From Mycobacterium rhizamassiliense (GTDB lineage Bacteria; Actinomycetota; Actinomycetes; Mycobacteriales; Mycobacteriaceae), in assembly GCF_900157375.1 (NCBI RefSeq), contig NZ_LT721901.1, positions 2,156,315 through 2,220,314 on the forward strand: 64,000 nucleotides of DNA, in the 5' to 3' direction. This document shows positions 53,732 to 63,183 of the stretch, piece after piece (positions within the stretch are counted from its first letter, which is position 1; every line of letters starts with the position of its first letter). The position numbers and the translations under genes were made by a program. Below the pieces are notes generated by a model. That model searched no databases and was not told where the DNA came from. It saw only the letters and a list, made by a program, of their open reading frames with translations.

Positions 53732-54934
53732 ATGGCAGAGACAGACACGCGACGCACACACGTACGGCTGGCAGCGGCGCTGCTGGCCAGTTTGTTGGTG
53801 GCGTTCACCGTCCTGACCTACCTCTCCTACACGGCGGCCTTCGCCTCGGTCGACACCGTGACCATCGCGGCGCCGCGGGCCGGGCTGGTGATGGACAAGG
53901 GCGCCAAGGTCAAGTACCGCGGCGTCCAGATCGGCAAGGTCACCGACATCAACTACGCGGACGACCAGGCCCGCTTGACGCTCGCGATCAACAGCGACGA
54001 CATGCACTTCATCCCGTCCAATGCCACAGTGCACATCGGAGGCAACACGATCTTCGGAGCGAAGTCGGTGGAATTCGTTCCGCCGCAAGCGCCTTCGCCG
54101 ACGTCCCTGCGCCCGGACGCGCACCTGAGCGCCTCGGCGGTGCAGCTGGAAGTCAACACCTTGTTCCAGTCGCTGATCGACCTGCTGCACAAGGTCGACC
54201 CGGTCGAGCTGAACGGGACGCTGAGCGCGTTCGCCGAAGGCCTGCGCGGTCACGGCGACGACTTCGGCGCGCTGTTGTCAGGGCTGAATACCCTGACGCA
54301 GCAGACGAATCCGAAGCTCGGTGCGCTGCAGGAGGACTTCCGCAAGACCGCGGTCGTGACCAACATCTACGCCGACGCCGCCCCCGACCTCAACACGATC
54401 TTCGACAACCTGCCGACCATCAGTAAGACCGTGGTCGACCAGCAGAAGAATCTCAACGACACGTTGCTGTCCACGATCGGCCTGGCCAACAACGCCTACG
54501 AGACGCTGGAGCCGGCGGAGCAAGACCTGATTGATGCCCTCAACCGGCTACGGGCCCCGTTGAAGGTTGCCGGAGATTACTCACCCGAATTCGGTTGCCT
54601 CTTCAGGGGTGTCGACCGCGGGCTCAAGGAGTTCGGTCCGATTCTCGGTGTCCGCAAGGCCGGTCTGTTCACGTCGTCCAGCTTCGTGCTGGGCGCGCCC
54701 GCGTACACCTACCCGGAGTCGCTGCCGATCGTCAACGCCTCCGGCGGCCCGAACTGCCGCGGTTTGCCCGACATCCCGAACAAGCAGCACGGCGGTTCGT
54801 GGTTCCGGTCGCCATTCCTGGTCACCGACAACGCCAATGTCCCATATGAGCCGTTCACCGAGCTGCAGTTCGACGCGCCCTCGACGTTGCAGTTCCTGTT
54901 CCACGGTTCTTTCGCGGAACGGGACGACTTCTGA
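53732..54934 (+). CDS. mce4A: Mce4A, sterol-import MCE protein
   Basis: A 400-residue MCE protein with one N-terminal membrane segment (about residues 11-35), an MCE domain at about 40-115 ending in IFGAKSVEFVPP, then long helices forming the periplasmic tunnel and a C-terminal globular tail. Its stop overlaps the mce4B start (ATGA). An AAAAGGAA site precedes the ATG. The first of six MCE subunits of the Mce4 complex. Confidence 0.94.
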   Translation: MAETDTRRTHVRLAAALLASLLVAFTVLTYLSYTAAFASVDTVTIAAPRAGLVMDKGAKVKYRGVQIGKVTDINYADDQARLTLAINSDDMHFIPSNATVHIGGNTIFGAKSVEFVPPQAPSPTSLRPDAHLSASAVQLEVNTLFQSLIDLLHKVDPVELNGTLSAFAEGLRGHGDDFGALLSGLNTLTQQTNPKLGALQEDFRKTAVVTNIYADAAPDLNTIFDNLPTISKTVVDQQKNLNDTLLSTIGLANNAYETLEPAEQDLIDALNRLRAPLKVAGDYSPEFGCLFRGVDRGLKEFGPILGVRKAGLFTSSSFVLGAPAYTYPESLPIVNASGGPNCRGLPDIPNKQHGGSWFRSPFLVTDNANVPYEPFTELQFDAPSTLQFLFHGSFAERDDF

Positions 54935-55986
54935 TGCCCAAATCGGAGATGCCGTCGCACCGGTCGATGGTGATCAAGGTGAGCGCCTTCGCCGTGGCGA
55001 TGCTGTTGGTGGCCGCCGGCCTGGTGGTGGTCTTCGGTGACTTCCGGTTCGGCTCCGAAAACACCTACCACGCAACATTTATCGACTCGTCTCGGCTGAA
55101 GGCGGGTCAGAAGGTCCGCATCTCCGGGGTGCCGGTCGGTGCGGTGAACGGGATCAAACTGAACCCCGACAACAGCGTGGACGTTGAGTTCGGCATCGAC
55201 GATCGCTATACGCTCTACACCTCGACGCGCGCGGTGATCCGCTACGAGAACCTGGTCGGGGACAGATTCCTGGAGATCGCGTCGGGCCCGGGGGAGCTGC
55301 GTAAGCTGCCGGCCGGCGGCACGATCAACGCCCAACACACCCAGCCCGCACTGGATTTGGATGCGCTGCTGGGTGGGCTGCGCCCGGTGCTCAAGGGCTT
55401 GGACGCCGACAAGGTCAATACGATCAGCAGCGCGGTCATCGAATTGCTGCAAGGCCAGGGTGGGGCGTTGTCGAATGTGCTCGCCGACACTAATGCCTTC
55501 TCGACGACGTTGGGGCAACGCGATCAGCTCATCGGCGACGTGATCACCAACCTCAACACCGTGCTGGGCACCATCGACGAGAGAAGTGCGAAGTTCTCGG
55601 CCAGCGTCGACCAGTTGCAGCAGCTGATCACCGGGCTGGCCAAGAATAAGGACTCGATCGCGGGAGCCATCCCGCCGCTGGCGTCGACCACAGCGGATCT
55701 GACTGAGCTGCTGAAGAATTCACGCCGGCCGTTGCAGGGCATCCTGGAGAACACCCGGCCGCTGGCCACCGAGCTCGACAACCGCAAGGCCGAGGTGAAC
55801 AACGACGTCGAGCAGCTGGCCGAAGACTATCTGCGGCTGTCCGCGCTCGGGGCCTACGGTTCCTTCTTCAACATCTACTTCTGCTCCGTGAGCATCAAGA
55901 TCAACGGCCCGGCGGGCAGCGACATCCTCCTGCCCCTCGGCGGCCAGGTGGATCCCAGCCAGGGGAGGTGCGCTTTTGCCAAGTAG
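54934..55986 (+). CDS. mce4B: Mce4B, sterol-import MCE protein
   Basis: A 350-residue MCE protein with a membrane segment at about residues 9-32, an MCE domain with RISGVPVGAVNGI and NLVGDRFLEI near residues 65-115, and a helical tail. It overlaps mce4A by one base and mce4C by 11 bases. Confidence 0.94.
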   Translation: MPKSEMPSHRSMVIKVSAFAVAMLLVAAGLVVVFGDFRFGSENTYHATFIDSSRLKAGQKVRISGVPVGAVNGIKLNPDNSVDVEFGIDDRYTLYTSTRAVIRYENLVGDRFLEIASGPGELRKLPAGGTINAQHTQPALDLDALLGGLRPVLKGLDADKVNTISSAVIELLQGQGGALSNVLADTNAFSTTLGQRDQLIGDVITNLNTVLGTIDERSAKFSASVDQLQQLITGLAKNKDSIAGAIPPLASTTADLTELLKNSRRPLQGILENTRPLATELDNRKAEVNNDVEQLAEDYLRLSALGAYGSFFNIYFCSVSIKINGPAGSDILLPLGGQVDPSQGRCAFAK

Positions 55987-57040
55987 TGCCAGGCACGAAC
56001 GTGATCCGTTGCGCACCGGGGTCTTCGGTGTGGTGCTGGTGATCTGCGTCGTCCTCATCGCCTTCGGCTACGCCAACCTGCCGTTCTATCCGCAGGGAAA
56101 GACTTACGACGCCTACTTCAGCGACGCCGGCGGCATCTCGCCCGGCAACGCCGTCTACGTCTCCGGCTTCAAAGTCGGCAAGGTGCAAGCGGTCGGTCTG
56201 GCCGGAGGCAGCGCGAAGGTGACGTTCTCGGTGGACCGGCACGTTGCGCTCGGTGACCAGTCGATGGCCGCGATCCGCACCGACACCATCCTCGGTGAGC
56301 GCTCGATTTCGGTGACGCCGGCCGGAACCGGCAAGGTGACGTCGATTCCGCTGAGCCGCACCACGACGCCCTACACGCTGGCCGGCGCGCTCGAGGACCT
56401 AGGCCAAAACGCGACCAACCTGGACAAGCCGCAGTTCGAACACGCGCTCAACGTCCTCACCGACACCCTGCACGACGCGACGCCGCAGCTGCGTGGCGCG
56501 CTGGACGGGGTGACCTCGTTGTCCCGCACGCTGGACCGCCGTGACGAGGCGCTGCAAAGCCTGCTGGCCCATGCGAAGTCGGTCACGGGCGTGCTGTCCC
56601 AGCGCGCAGACCAGGTCAACAAGCTGGTCGACGACGGCAACGAGCTGTTCGCCGCACTCGACGACCGGCGCGCCGCGCTGTCGCAATTGATCTCCGGCAT
56701 CGACGGTGTCTCGGCACAGATTTCGGGGTTTGTGAACGACAACCGCAAGGAATTCGGCCCGGCATTGAGCAAGCTCAACGACGTCCTGAGCAATCTCAAT
56801 GAGCGCCGCGACTACATCACCGAGGCCCTCAAACGGCTGCCCACCTATGCGACGGAGCTGGGCGAGGTCGTCGGTTCCGGACCCGGGTTCAACGTCAACG
56901 TCTTCGGTGTCATCCCCGCGCCCCTGTTGGCGACTATGTTCGACTTCTTCTACCAGCCGGGCAAGCTGCCGGCCAGCCTCTCCGACTACCTACGCGGCTT
57001 GATCCAGGAACGCTGGGTCGTCCGCCCGAAGTCGCCATGA
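55976..57040 (+). CDS. mce4C: Mce4C, sterol-import MCE protein
   Basis: A 354-residue MCE protein starting with TTG at 55976, which gives the known PSSARHERDPLRTG-type N-terminus. One membrane segment at about residues 15-35 and the MCE domain with YVSGFKVGKV and TILGERSISVTP are followed by a long helical part. It overlaps its neighbours at both ends. Confidence 0.93.
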   Translation: MPSSARHERDPLRTGVFGVVLVICVVLIAFGYANLPFYPQGKTYDAYFSDAGGISPGNAVYVSGFKVGKVQAVGLAGGSAKVTFSVDRHVALGDQSMAAIRTDTILGERSISVTPAGTGKVTSIPLSRTTTPYTLAGALEDLGQNATNLDKPQFEHALNVLTDTLHDATPQLRGALDGVTSLSRTLDRRDEALQSLLAHAKSVTGVLSQRADQVNKLVDDGNELFAALDDRRAALSQLISGIDGVSAQISGFVNDNRKEFGPALSKLNDVLSNLNERRDYITEALKRLPTYATELGEVVGSGPGFNVNVFGVIPAPLLATMFDFFYQPGKLPASLSDYLRGLIQERWVVRPKSP

Positions 57041-58455
57041 TCCAACGGATCGCGGGTAGCCGCGGGATTCGCTACGTCACCGTCATCGCGCTGGTCGCGG
57101 TGTTGGTGGGTGGCGTCTATGTGCTGTCCGTACAAGCGAATAGCCGAAAGGTCGTCGGCTACTTCGCTTCTGCTGTAGGGCTGTACCCCGGAGACCAGGT
57201 CCGCATCATCGGCGTCCCGGTCGGCACGATCGACTCGATCGAGCCCCGGCCGTCGGACGTGAAGATCACCATGTCGGTGTCCAACGACGTGAAGATCCCC
57301 AAGGATGCCAAGGCTATCATCATGTCGCCGAACCTGGTGGCGGCGCGGTTCATTCAGCTGACCCCCGTCTACAACGGCGGGGCGACGCTTCCTGCGGGCG
57401 GCAGCATCGATCTGTCGCGCACCGCCGTCCCGGTGGAGTGGGACGAGGTAAAGGAATCGCTGACTCAGCTGGCGGTCTCGCTCGGGCCGACGACGGGCTC
57501 GATGCAGGGACCGTTGGGCGCGGCGATCAACCAGGCCGCGGACACCTTCGACGGCAAGGGCGAATCGTTCCACAGCGCACTGCGCGAGCTGTCGCAAGTC
57601 GCAGGCCGACTGGGCGATTCGCGCGGCGACATCTTCGGCACCGTGAAGAATCTGCAGGTTCTGGTCAACGCCCTGTCGGCGAGCAATGAACAGATCGTGC
57701 AGTTCGCCGGGAGCGTCGCATCGGTATCGCAGGTGCTCGCCGACAGCTCGCGCCACCTGGACCACACGCTGGGCACGCTCAACCAGGCGCTCTCGGACAT
57801 CCGCGGCTTCCTGCACGAGAACAACTCGACGCTGATCGATACGGTCAACCAGCTCAACGACTTTGCCAAGACGCTGAGCGACCAGAGCGACAACATCGAG
57901 CAGGTGCTGCATGTGGCGGGCCCCGGTATCGCCAACTTCTACAACATCTATGACCCGGCGCAGGGCACCCTGAACGGCCTGCTGTCGATCCCGGAGTTCG
58001 CCAACCCGGTGCAGTTCATCTGCGGGGGTTCCTTCGAGACCGCTGGCGGGCCCAAGGCGCCCGATTACTTCCGGCGTGCCGAGCTGTGCCGCGAGCGGCT
58101 CGGACCGGTGCTGCGCCGGTTGGCGGTGAACTACCCGCCGATCATGTTCCACCCGCTGAACACGATCACGGCGTACAAGGGGCAGATCATCTATGACACT
58201 CCCGAGACAAAAGCCAAGGCGCAGACGCCGATTCCGCAGCTGACGTGGATACCGGCCAACGGTAACCCCGCGCCCCCCGCCCAGAATCCCGCCGATCTGC
58301 AGGCCCTGCTGGTGCCGACGGCCCCACAGGCCGGACCGGCCGGCGCCAACGCGCCCGCCCCGGGACCGGGTCCGGGCTCCGCGTTCGGTCCGCTGCCCGG
58401 ACCGCCGCAGGGGCCCTCTGCGGGGCTGCAAAACGGCCAGGACGGTGGCCAGTGA
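57037..58455 (+). CDS. mce4D: Mce4D, sterol-import MCE protein
   Basis: A 472-residue MCE protein. A membrane segment at about residues 13-35, the MCE domain with RIIGVPVGTIDSI and NLVAARFIQL, a helical region, and a low-complexity Pro/Gly/Ala tail from about residue 410 to the end are visible; proline-rich tails are usual in MceD proteins. It overlaps mce4C and mce4E by four bases each. Confidence 0.93.
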   Translation: MIQRIAGSRGIRYVTVIALVAVLVGGVYVLSVQANSRKVVGYFASAVGLYPGDQVRIIGVPVGTIDSIEPRPSDVKITMSVSNDVKIPKDAKAIIMSPNLVAARFIQLTPVYNGGATLPAGGSIDLSRTAVPVEWDEVKESLTQLAVSLGPTTGSMQGPLGAAINQAADTFDGKGESFHSALRELSQVAGRLGDSRGDIFGTVKNLQVLVNALSASNEQIVQFAGSVASVSQVLADSSRHLDHTLGTLNQALSDIRGFLHENNSTLIDTVNQLNDFAKTLSDQSDNIEQVLHVAGPGIANFYNIYDPAQGTLNGLLSIPEFANPVQFICGGSFETAGGPKAPDYFRRAELCRERLGPVLRRLAVNYPPIMFHPLNTITAYKGQIIYDTPETKAKAQTPIPQLTWIPANGNPAPPAQNPADLQALLVPTAPQAGPAGANAPAPGPGPGSAFGPLPGPPQGPSAGLQNGQDGGQ

Positions 58456-59609
58456 GCCGAATCTGGTTGCGCGCCAGTGCCTTGGCCGTCGGCGGCGTCC
58501 TGCTCGCGGGGTGCCAGTTCAACGGGCTGAATTCGCTGGCGATGCCCGGAACGCGCGGCCACGGCAGCGGCGCCTACACGATCACCGTCGACATGGCCGA
58601 CGTGGCGACGCTGCCGCAGAACTCGCCGGTGATGATCGACGATGTCACCGTCGGCAGTGTCTCGGGCATCCAGGCCCAGCAGCGACCCGACGGATCCTTC
58701 TATGCGGCAGTGCAATTGGCGCTGGACAAAAACGTCGTGCTGCCGGCGAACGCGACCGCGGCCGTATCGCAGACGTCGTTGCTGGGATCGCTGCATATCG
58801 ACCTGGCCGCACCCAAGGGCAAGCCGGCGACCGGCAGGCTGGTCGACGGATCGAAGATCTCGGAATCCAACACGAGCCGCTTCCCCACCACCGAGGAGGT
58901 GTTCTCCGCCCTCGGTGTCGTGGTGAACAAGGGCAATCTCGGTGCGCTGCAGGAGATTACCGACGAGACCTACCAGGCCTTCGCCGGTCGGCAAGACAAG
59001 TTGACCGGCCTGCTGCCGCGGCTGGCCGAGTTGACATCGGGGCTCAATCGCCAGGTTAACGACATCGTCGACGCGGTCGACGGACTCAACCGATTCTCGG
59101 CGACCCTGGCCCGCGACAAGGACAACCTGGGCAAGGCGCTGGATAGCCTGCCCGAAGCGATTCGCGTGCTCAACAAGAACCGGGACCACATCGTCGACGC
59201 GTTCGCCAGCCTGAAAAAGCTGGCGACGGTCTCGTCGAATGTACTGTCGAAAACCAAGGTGGACTTCGCCGCGGACCTCAAGGACCTGTATTCGGTCGTC
59301 AAGGCGCTCAACGACAACCGCAAGACCTTTGTCACCTCGCTGCAGCTCTTGCTGACGTTCCCATTCCCCAACTACGGCATCAAGCAGGCCGTGCGCGGCG
59401 ACTATCTCAATGTGTTCACCACCTTCGACCTCACCTTGCGGCGGCTCGGTGAAACGTTCTTCACCACGTCGTACGCACTCGATCCGAACATGATGCATAT
59501 GAGCGAGATCGTCAACGCGCCCGATTTCTTGACCGGCGAACTGGCCAACCTGTCCGGACAGGCGGCCGACCCGTTCAAGATTCCGCCCGGCACGGCAACG
59601 GGACAGTAG
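58452..59609 (+). CDS. lprN: Mce4E / LprN, lipoprotein MCE subunit
   Basis: A 385-residue MCE lipoprotein. The signal peptide ends in the lipobox LLAGC (Cys about residue 21). The MCE domain contains MIDDVTVGSVSGI and SLLGSLHIDL, with helices up to about residue 330. It anchors the Mce4 complex through a lipidated N-terminus. GTG start overlapping the mce4D stop. Confidence 0.94.
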   Translation: MSRIWLRASALAVGGVLLAGCQFNGLNSLAMPGTRGHGSGAYTITVDMADVATLPQNSPVMIDDVTVGSVSGIQAQQRPDGSFYAAVQLALDKNVVLPANATAAVSQTSLLGSLHIDLAAPKGKPATGRLVDGSKISESNTSRFPTTEEVFSALGVVVNKGNLGALQEITDETYQAFAGRQDKLTGLLPRLAELTSGLNRQVNDIVDAVDGLNRFSATLARDKDNLGKALDSLPEAIRVLNKNRDHIVDAFASLKKLATVSSNVLSKTKVDFAADLKDLYSVVKALNDNRKTFVTSLQLLLTFPFPNYGIKQAVRGDYLNVFTTFDLTLRRLGETFFTTSYALDPNMMHMSEIVNAPDFLTGELANLSGQAADPFKIPPGTATGQ

Positions 59610-59620
59610 GGGCGGCGCAG

Positions 59621-61348
59621 ATGATCGACAGACTTACGAAGATTCAGCTCGGCATATTCGCGGTGATCACCGCCGTCACGCTGATCATCATGGCCATCTT
59701 CTACCTGCGGCTGCCCGCCACGCTCGGCATCGGAACATACGGTGTGAGTGCCGATTTCGTCGCGGGTGGCGGCCTGTACAAGAACGCGAACGTGACCTAC
59801 CGGGGCGTCGCGGTCGGCAGGGTCGAGTCGGTGGGACTGAACCCCAACGGCGTCACCGCCGAGATGCGGTTGAACAGTGGGACGCCCATCCCGTCGAATG
59901 TCACCGCCAGCGTCAAGAGCGTGTCCGCTGTCGGTGAGCAATAAATCGACCTGGTGCCGCCGGGCAGCCCGACATCGGCCAAGCTGCACAACGGCTCTCG
60001 AATCGACCGGGCCAACACCCGGATCGGCCAGGACGTCGCCGACCTGCTGAAGCGGGCCGAGACCCTGGTCAACAGCCTCGGTGACACGCGGTTGCGCGAC
60101 TTGCTGCACGAGACATTCCAGGCGGCCAATGGTTCCGGACCCGAGCTGGCCAGGCTGATCGAATCGGCACGGCTGCTGGTCGACGAGGCCAACGCGAACT
60201 ACCCGCAGGTCTCGCAGCTGATCGATCAGGCGGGCCCGTTCCTGCAGGCTCAGATTCGCTCCGGCGCCGACATCAAGTCCCTGTCGGATGGGTTGGCGCG
60301 CTTCACCTCCGAGGTGCGCCAGGCCGATCCGCAGTTGCGCTCGACGCTGGCGACCGCGCCGGATGCGGCCGACGAGGCCAGCACCGCGTTCTCCGGTATC
60401 CGTCCGAGTTTCCCGGCGCTGGCCGCGAGCCTGGCCAACCTGGGCCGGGTCGGCGTGATCTACCACAAGTCGATCGAGCAGCTCCTCGTGGTGCTGCCGG
60501 CGCTGTTCGCCGCGATCATCACGATCGCGGGTGGTCCTCCTATCGACGAGGGCGGCAAGCTGGACTTCAAGCTCGACCTCAACGACCCGCCGCCGTGCGC
60601 CGTCGGCTTCCTGCCACCGCCGATGATGCGCACTCCGGCGGACGAGACGGTGCGCGAGCTCCCGCGGGACATGTACTGCAAGGTCGCACAGAACGACCCC
60701 AGTACCGTTCGTGGCGCGCGCAACTATCCCTGCCAGGAGTTCCCCGGCAAGCGGGCGCCGACGATTCAGCTCTGTCGTGACCCGAAAGGCTATGTGCCGG
60801 TAGGCCGTAACCCGTGGCGCGGCCCGCCCGTCCCGTACAACACCCCGGAAACAAACGGGCTGAACACGTTGCCGCCCAACAAGTTCCCGTACATCCCGCC
60901 GGAAGCCGAACCTGATCCGGGTATCGCCATTGCCGGGCCGCCCCCTCCGGGCGTGGTGCCCGGGCCTGGTCCGCTGCCCAACCACCAGCCGGCCTACGCT
61001 CCGCCGCCGCCCAACGACAGCGGGCCGCCGCCGGGCAACCCGTCGTGGATGCCGCCCGGCAATCCGCCGGTGCCCCCGCAGCTTCCGTACCCGAAGTGGC
61101 TGCCGCCGCCGGCGCCGCCGGTGGGCATCAACCCGCCGCCGGCCGGACCGGGACCCGAGAAACCGTGGGGTCCGCCGCCTGGTCCCGCTGCGCCGCCGCA
61201 GGCGAGCGGCCCGGCCTACACCACCTATGACCAGAACACCGGAGCCTTCAGGGACCCCGCAGGTGGCACTGGTATCTTCGCGGCCGGCGCCACCACGTCC
61301 GGCGCCGAGAATTGGGTGGACCTCATGCTTGATCCGAGGCCGATGTAG
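59621..61348 (+). pseudogene. mce4F: mce4F interrupted by an in-frame TAA at codon 108
   Basis: The reading frame from the ATG at 59621 encodes a membrane segment and the first part of the MCE domain, then meets TAA at 59942-59944. The same frame continues without further stops to TAG at 61346, encoding the rest of the MCE domain, the helices and a long Pro/Gly-rich tail as expected for Mce4F. The stop falls in SAVGEQ-stop-IDLVPPG, where related MCE proteins usually carry Tyr or Phe, so a single base change (TAC or TAT to TAA) explains it. A GTG at 59954 could reinitiate translation, but the MCE barrel would be split. A sequencing error is possible. Confidence 0.88.
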
Positions 61349-62034
61349 TGGCTTCTCCGACACCGCGGGTTCGTCGGCGCGCATCGCGGGCCGCGGGCCC
61401 GGCGAAGGGCGAGGTCGACTCTTCCGCGACGGTCCAGCTCGAGGCTCCGGCGGAGCCGAAGCAGCCGGCCAAGCGGGCCAAGGCCCTCAAGACCGTCAAG
61501 CCGCCGCCGCGACGGCGGCCGCACCGCGTCCTGGTCGGGTGGATCTCGTTTGCGGCTGCGCTCTTGGCAATTGGCGCGCTGGCCGGTTGCCTGGCGGTCC
61601 TGGTCATCCAGCATCGGCATGCCCAGGCGGCGCAAGCACGCGATCAGCGCTTCGTCGACACCGCCACGCAGACGGTGGTCAACATGTTCAGCTACAAGCA
61701 GGACAACGTCGACGACAGCGTGAACCGGTTCTTCAACGGCACCAGCGGCCCGCTGCGCGGCATGCTGGGCGCCAACAACAACATCGACAACCTCAAGGCC
61801 CTGTTCCGTTCGACCAACGCGGCGTCCGAGGCAGTGATCAACGGCGCCGCCCTGGAGGGCATCGACACGGTCACCGACAACGCCTCGGTGCTGGTGTCGG
61901 TGCGCGTGACCGTGGCCGACATCGACGGAGTGCACAAACCGTCCATGCCGTACCGGTTGCGGGTGATCGTGCACGAGGATGAGCAGGGCCGGATGACCGG
62001 ATACGACCTGAAGTATCCCGACGGGGGCAACTGA
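61348..62034 (+). CDS. mam4A: Mam4A, Mce4-associated membrane protein
   Basis: A 228-residue protein with an N-terminal basic, Ala/Pro/Lys-rich cytoplasmic part (about 60 residues), one membrane segment (about 66-90) and an extracytoplasmic domain related to Mas/Mam proteins. GTG start overlaps the mce4F stop. Rv3493c is the positional equivalent. These proteins stabilise Mce complexes. Confidence 0.88.
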   Translation: MASPTPRVRRRASRAAGPAKGEVDSSATVQLEAPAEPKQPAKRAKALKTVKPPPRRRPHRVLVGWISFAAALLAIGALAGCLAVLVIQHRHAQAAQARDQRFVDTATQTVVNMFSYKQDNVDDSVNRFFNGTSGPLRGMLGANNNIDNLKALFRSTNAASEAVINGAALEGIDTVTDNASVLVSVRVTVADIDGVHKPSMPYRLRVIVHEDEQGRMTGYDLKYPDGGN

Positions 62035-62525
62035 TGCGTTGGCGGCGGTGGCTGCTCGCCATCGCGGGCTACCTTGTGGTCGCGGGCATCGTCGGATTGT
62101 CGGCGGCGACCGGCTGGTTCTACTGGGACCGGGTGCAGACCCGCGGTGAACAGGCGGCGCGTGCGGTGCTGCCCGGGTTGGCCGCCAGGGAAGTGCCTGA
62201 GGTGTTCGCCTACGACTATCAGACCGTGGAACGCAGTCTCGCACAGGCATATCCGCTGCTGACGCCGGACTACCGCCAGGAGTTTCAGAAGAGCGCCAAC
62301 ACGCAGATCATCCCGGAGGCCAAGAAGCGCGAGGTCGTCGTGCAGGCCAATGTCGTTGGTGTCGGCGTGATGTCGGCCAAGCGGGATTCGGCGTCGGTCA
62401 TGGTCTATATGAACCGCACCGTCACCGACAAAACGCGCCAACCGCTGTATGACGGCAGCCGGTTACGAGTGGACTTCAAGAAGATCGGCGGCAAGTGGCT
62501 AATCGCCTACATTACGCCGATCTAA
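62034..62525 (+). CDS. mam4B: Mam4B, Mce4-associated membrane protein
   Basis: A 163-residue protein with an N-terminal membrane segment (about residues 6-28) followed by the NTF2-like Mam domain (VPEVFAYDYQTVERSL, VYMNRTVTDKTRQPLYDGSRL; last cited by position). It matches Rv3492c in place and length and is the last gene of the mce4 operon. It ends ten bases from the convergent Rv3491-like gene. Confidence 0.88.
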   Translation: MRWRRWLLAIAGYLVVAGIVGLSAATGWFYWDRVQTRGEQAARAVLPGLAAREVPEVFAYDYQTVERSLAQAYPLLTPDYRQEFQKSANTQIIPEAKKREVVVQANVVGVGVMSAKRDSASVMVYMNRTVTDKTRQPLYDGSRLRVDFKKIGGKWLIAYITPI

Positions 62526-62535
62526 CCGAACCCGA

Positions 62536-63114
62536 TCAGTAGCAGATCGCAATGTTGTTGCACTGCATGGGATAACGCTGTACCGGGCTGGGCGGTGGCC
62601 CAGTCATCGCCAACGAGAACGGCTGCTTCTTCATCCCCGCCTGCAACCCGCAGACGGGACCATGCATGACCGTGTGGGTGCCGCTCATCGATTCGTCGCT
62701 GAAGGCCCAGCTCTCGGTGGTCGGAGCGGTGCCGCCGCCCGGGCATGAGACACCGTCGGACTTATCTATCGTGAAACTCCATAGCATGCTGGACATCCGG
62801 GCCCGGCCGCTGTAGTTCTGCAGCTTGTCGGCGGCACTGATCTTCTCGTCGGTGGTGCTCACGACGTTCAGTGCGCATTGCATCGCGAAAATGATCGGGT
62901 CGGAATAGTCGTTCATATTCCGGGTTCCGGACGGCTGATCGCATATTGACGAAAGGGTCCAGGTGACTCCGGAAACGCCCGACTCGTTGTAGGAGTAGGT
63001 GCCGTCCGCCGGCGGTCCGAGCGCGCGCGCCGGATTCCCCGACTCGAGCGCGATTCCCAGTGTGACGACCGAGCAGACGCCGGCCGTAGCGGCCAGCCCG
63101 CGACGGAGATTCAC
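62536..63114 (-). CDS. Exported hypothetical protein, Rv3491-like
   Basis: A 192-residue protein, the same length as Rv3491. The N-terminus MNLRRGLAATAGVCSVVTLGIALES has a basic start and hydrophobic core (cited by position), indicating a signal peptide ending near residue 32 (ARA). The mature part has about seven cysteines in spaced pairs, which suggests disulphides. No known catalytic motif is seen. Convergent with the mce4 operon. Confidence 0.8.
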   Translation of the reverse strand: MNLRRGLAATAGVCSVVTLGIALESGNPARALGPPADGTYSYNESGVSGVTWTLSSICDQPSGTRNMNDYSDPIIFAMQCALNVVSTTDEKISAADKLQNYSGRARMSSMLWSFTIDKSDGVSCPGGGTAPTTESWAFSDESMSGTHTVMHGPVCGLQAGMKKQPFSLAMTGPPPSPVQRYPMQCNNIAICY

Positions 63115-63183
63115 CGTGCTCTCCCTTCACCGATCCATCGAGTATCACAGCGTTTCGCCGCTAGCACCATGGGTTGGTCCGCG

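Noticed and set aside
59954..61348. Independent gene downstream of a short mce4F-like ORF
   Set aside because: It is in the same frame as the 59621 ORF and begins mid-MCE domain; it is better explained as one gene with a nonsense codon.
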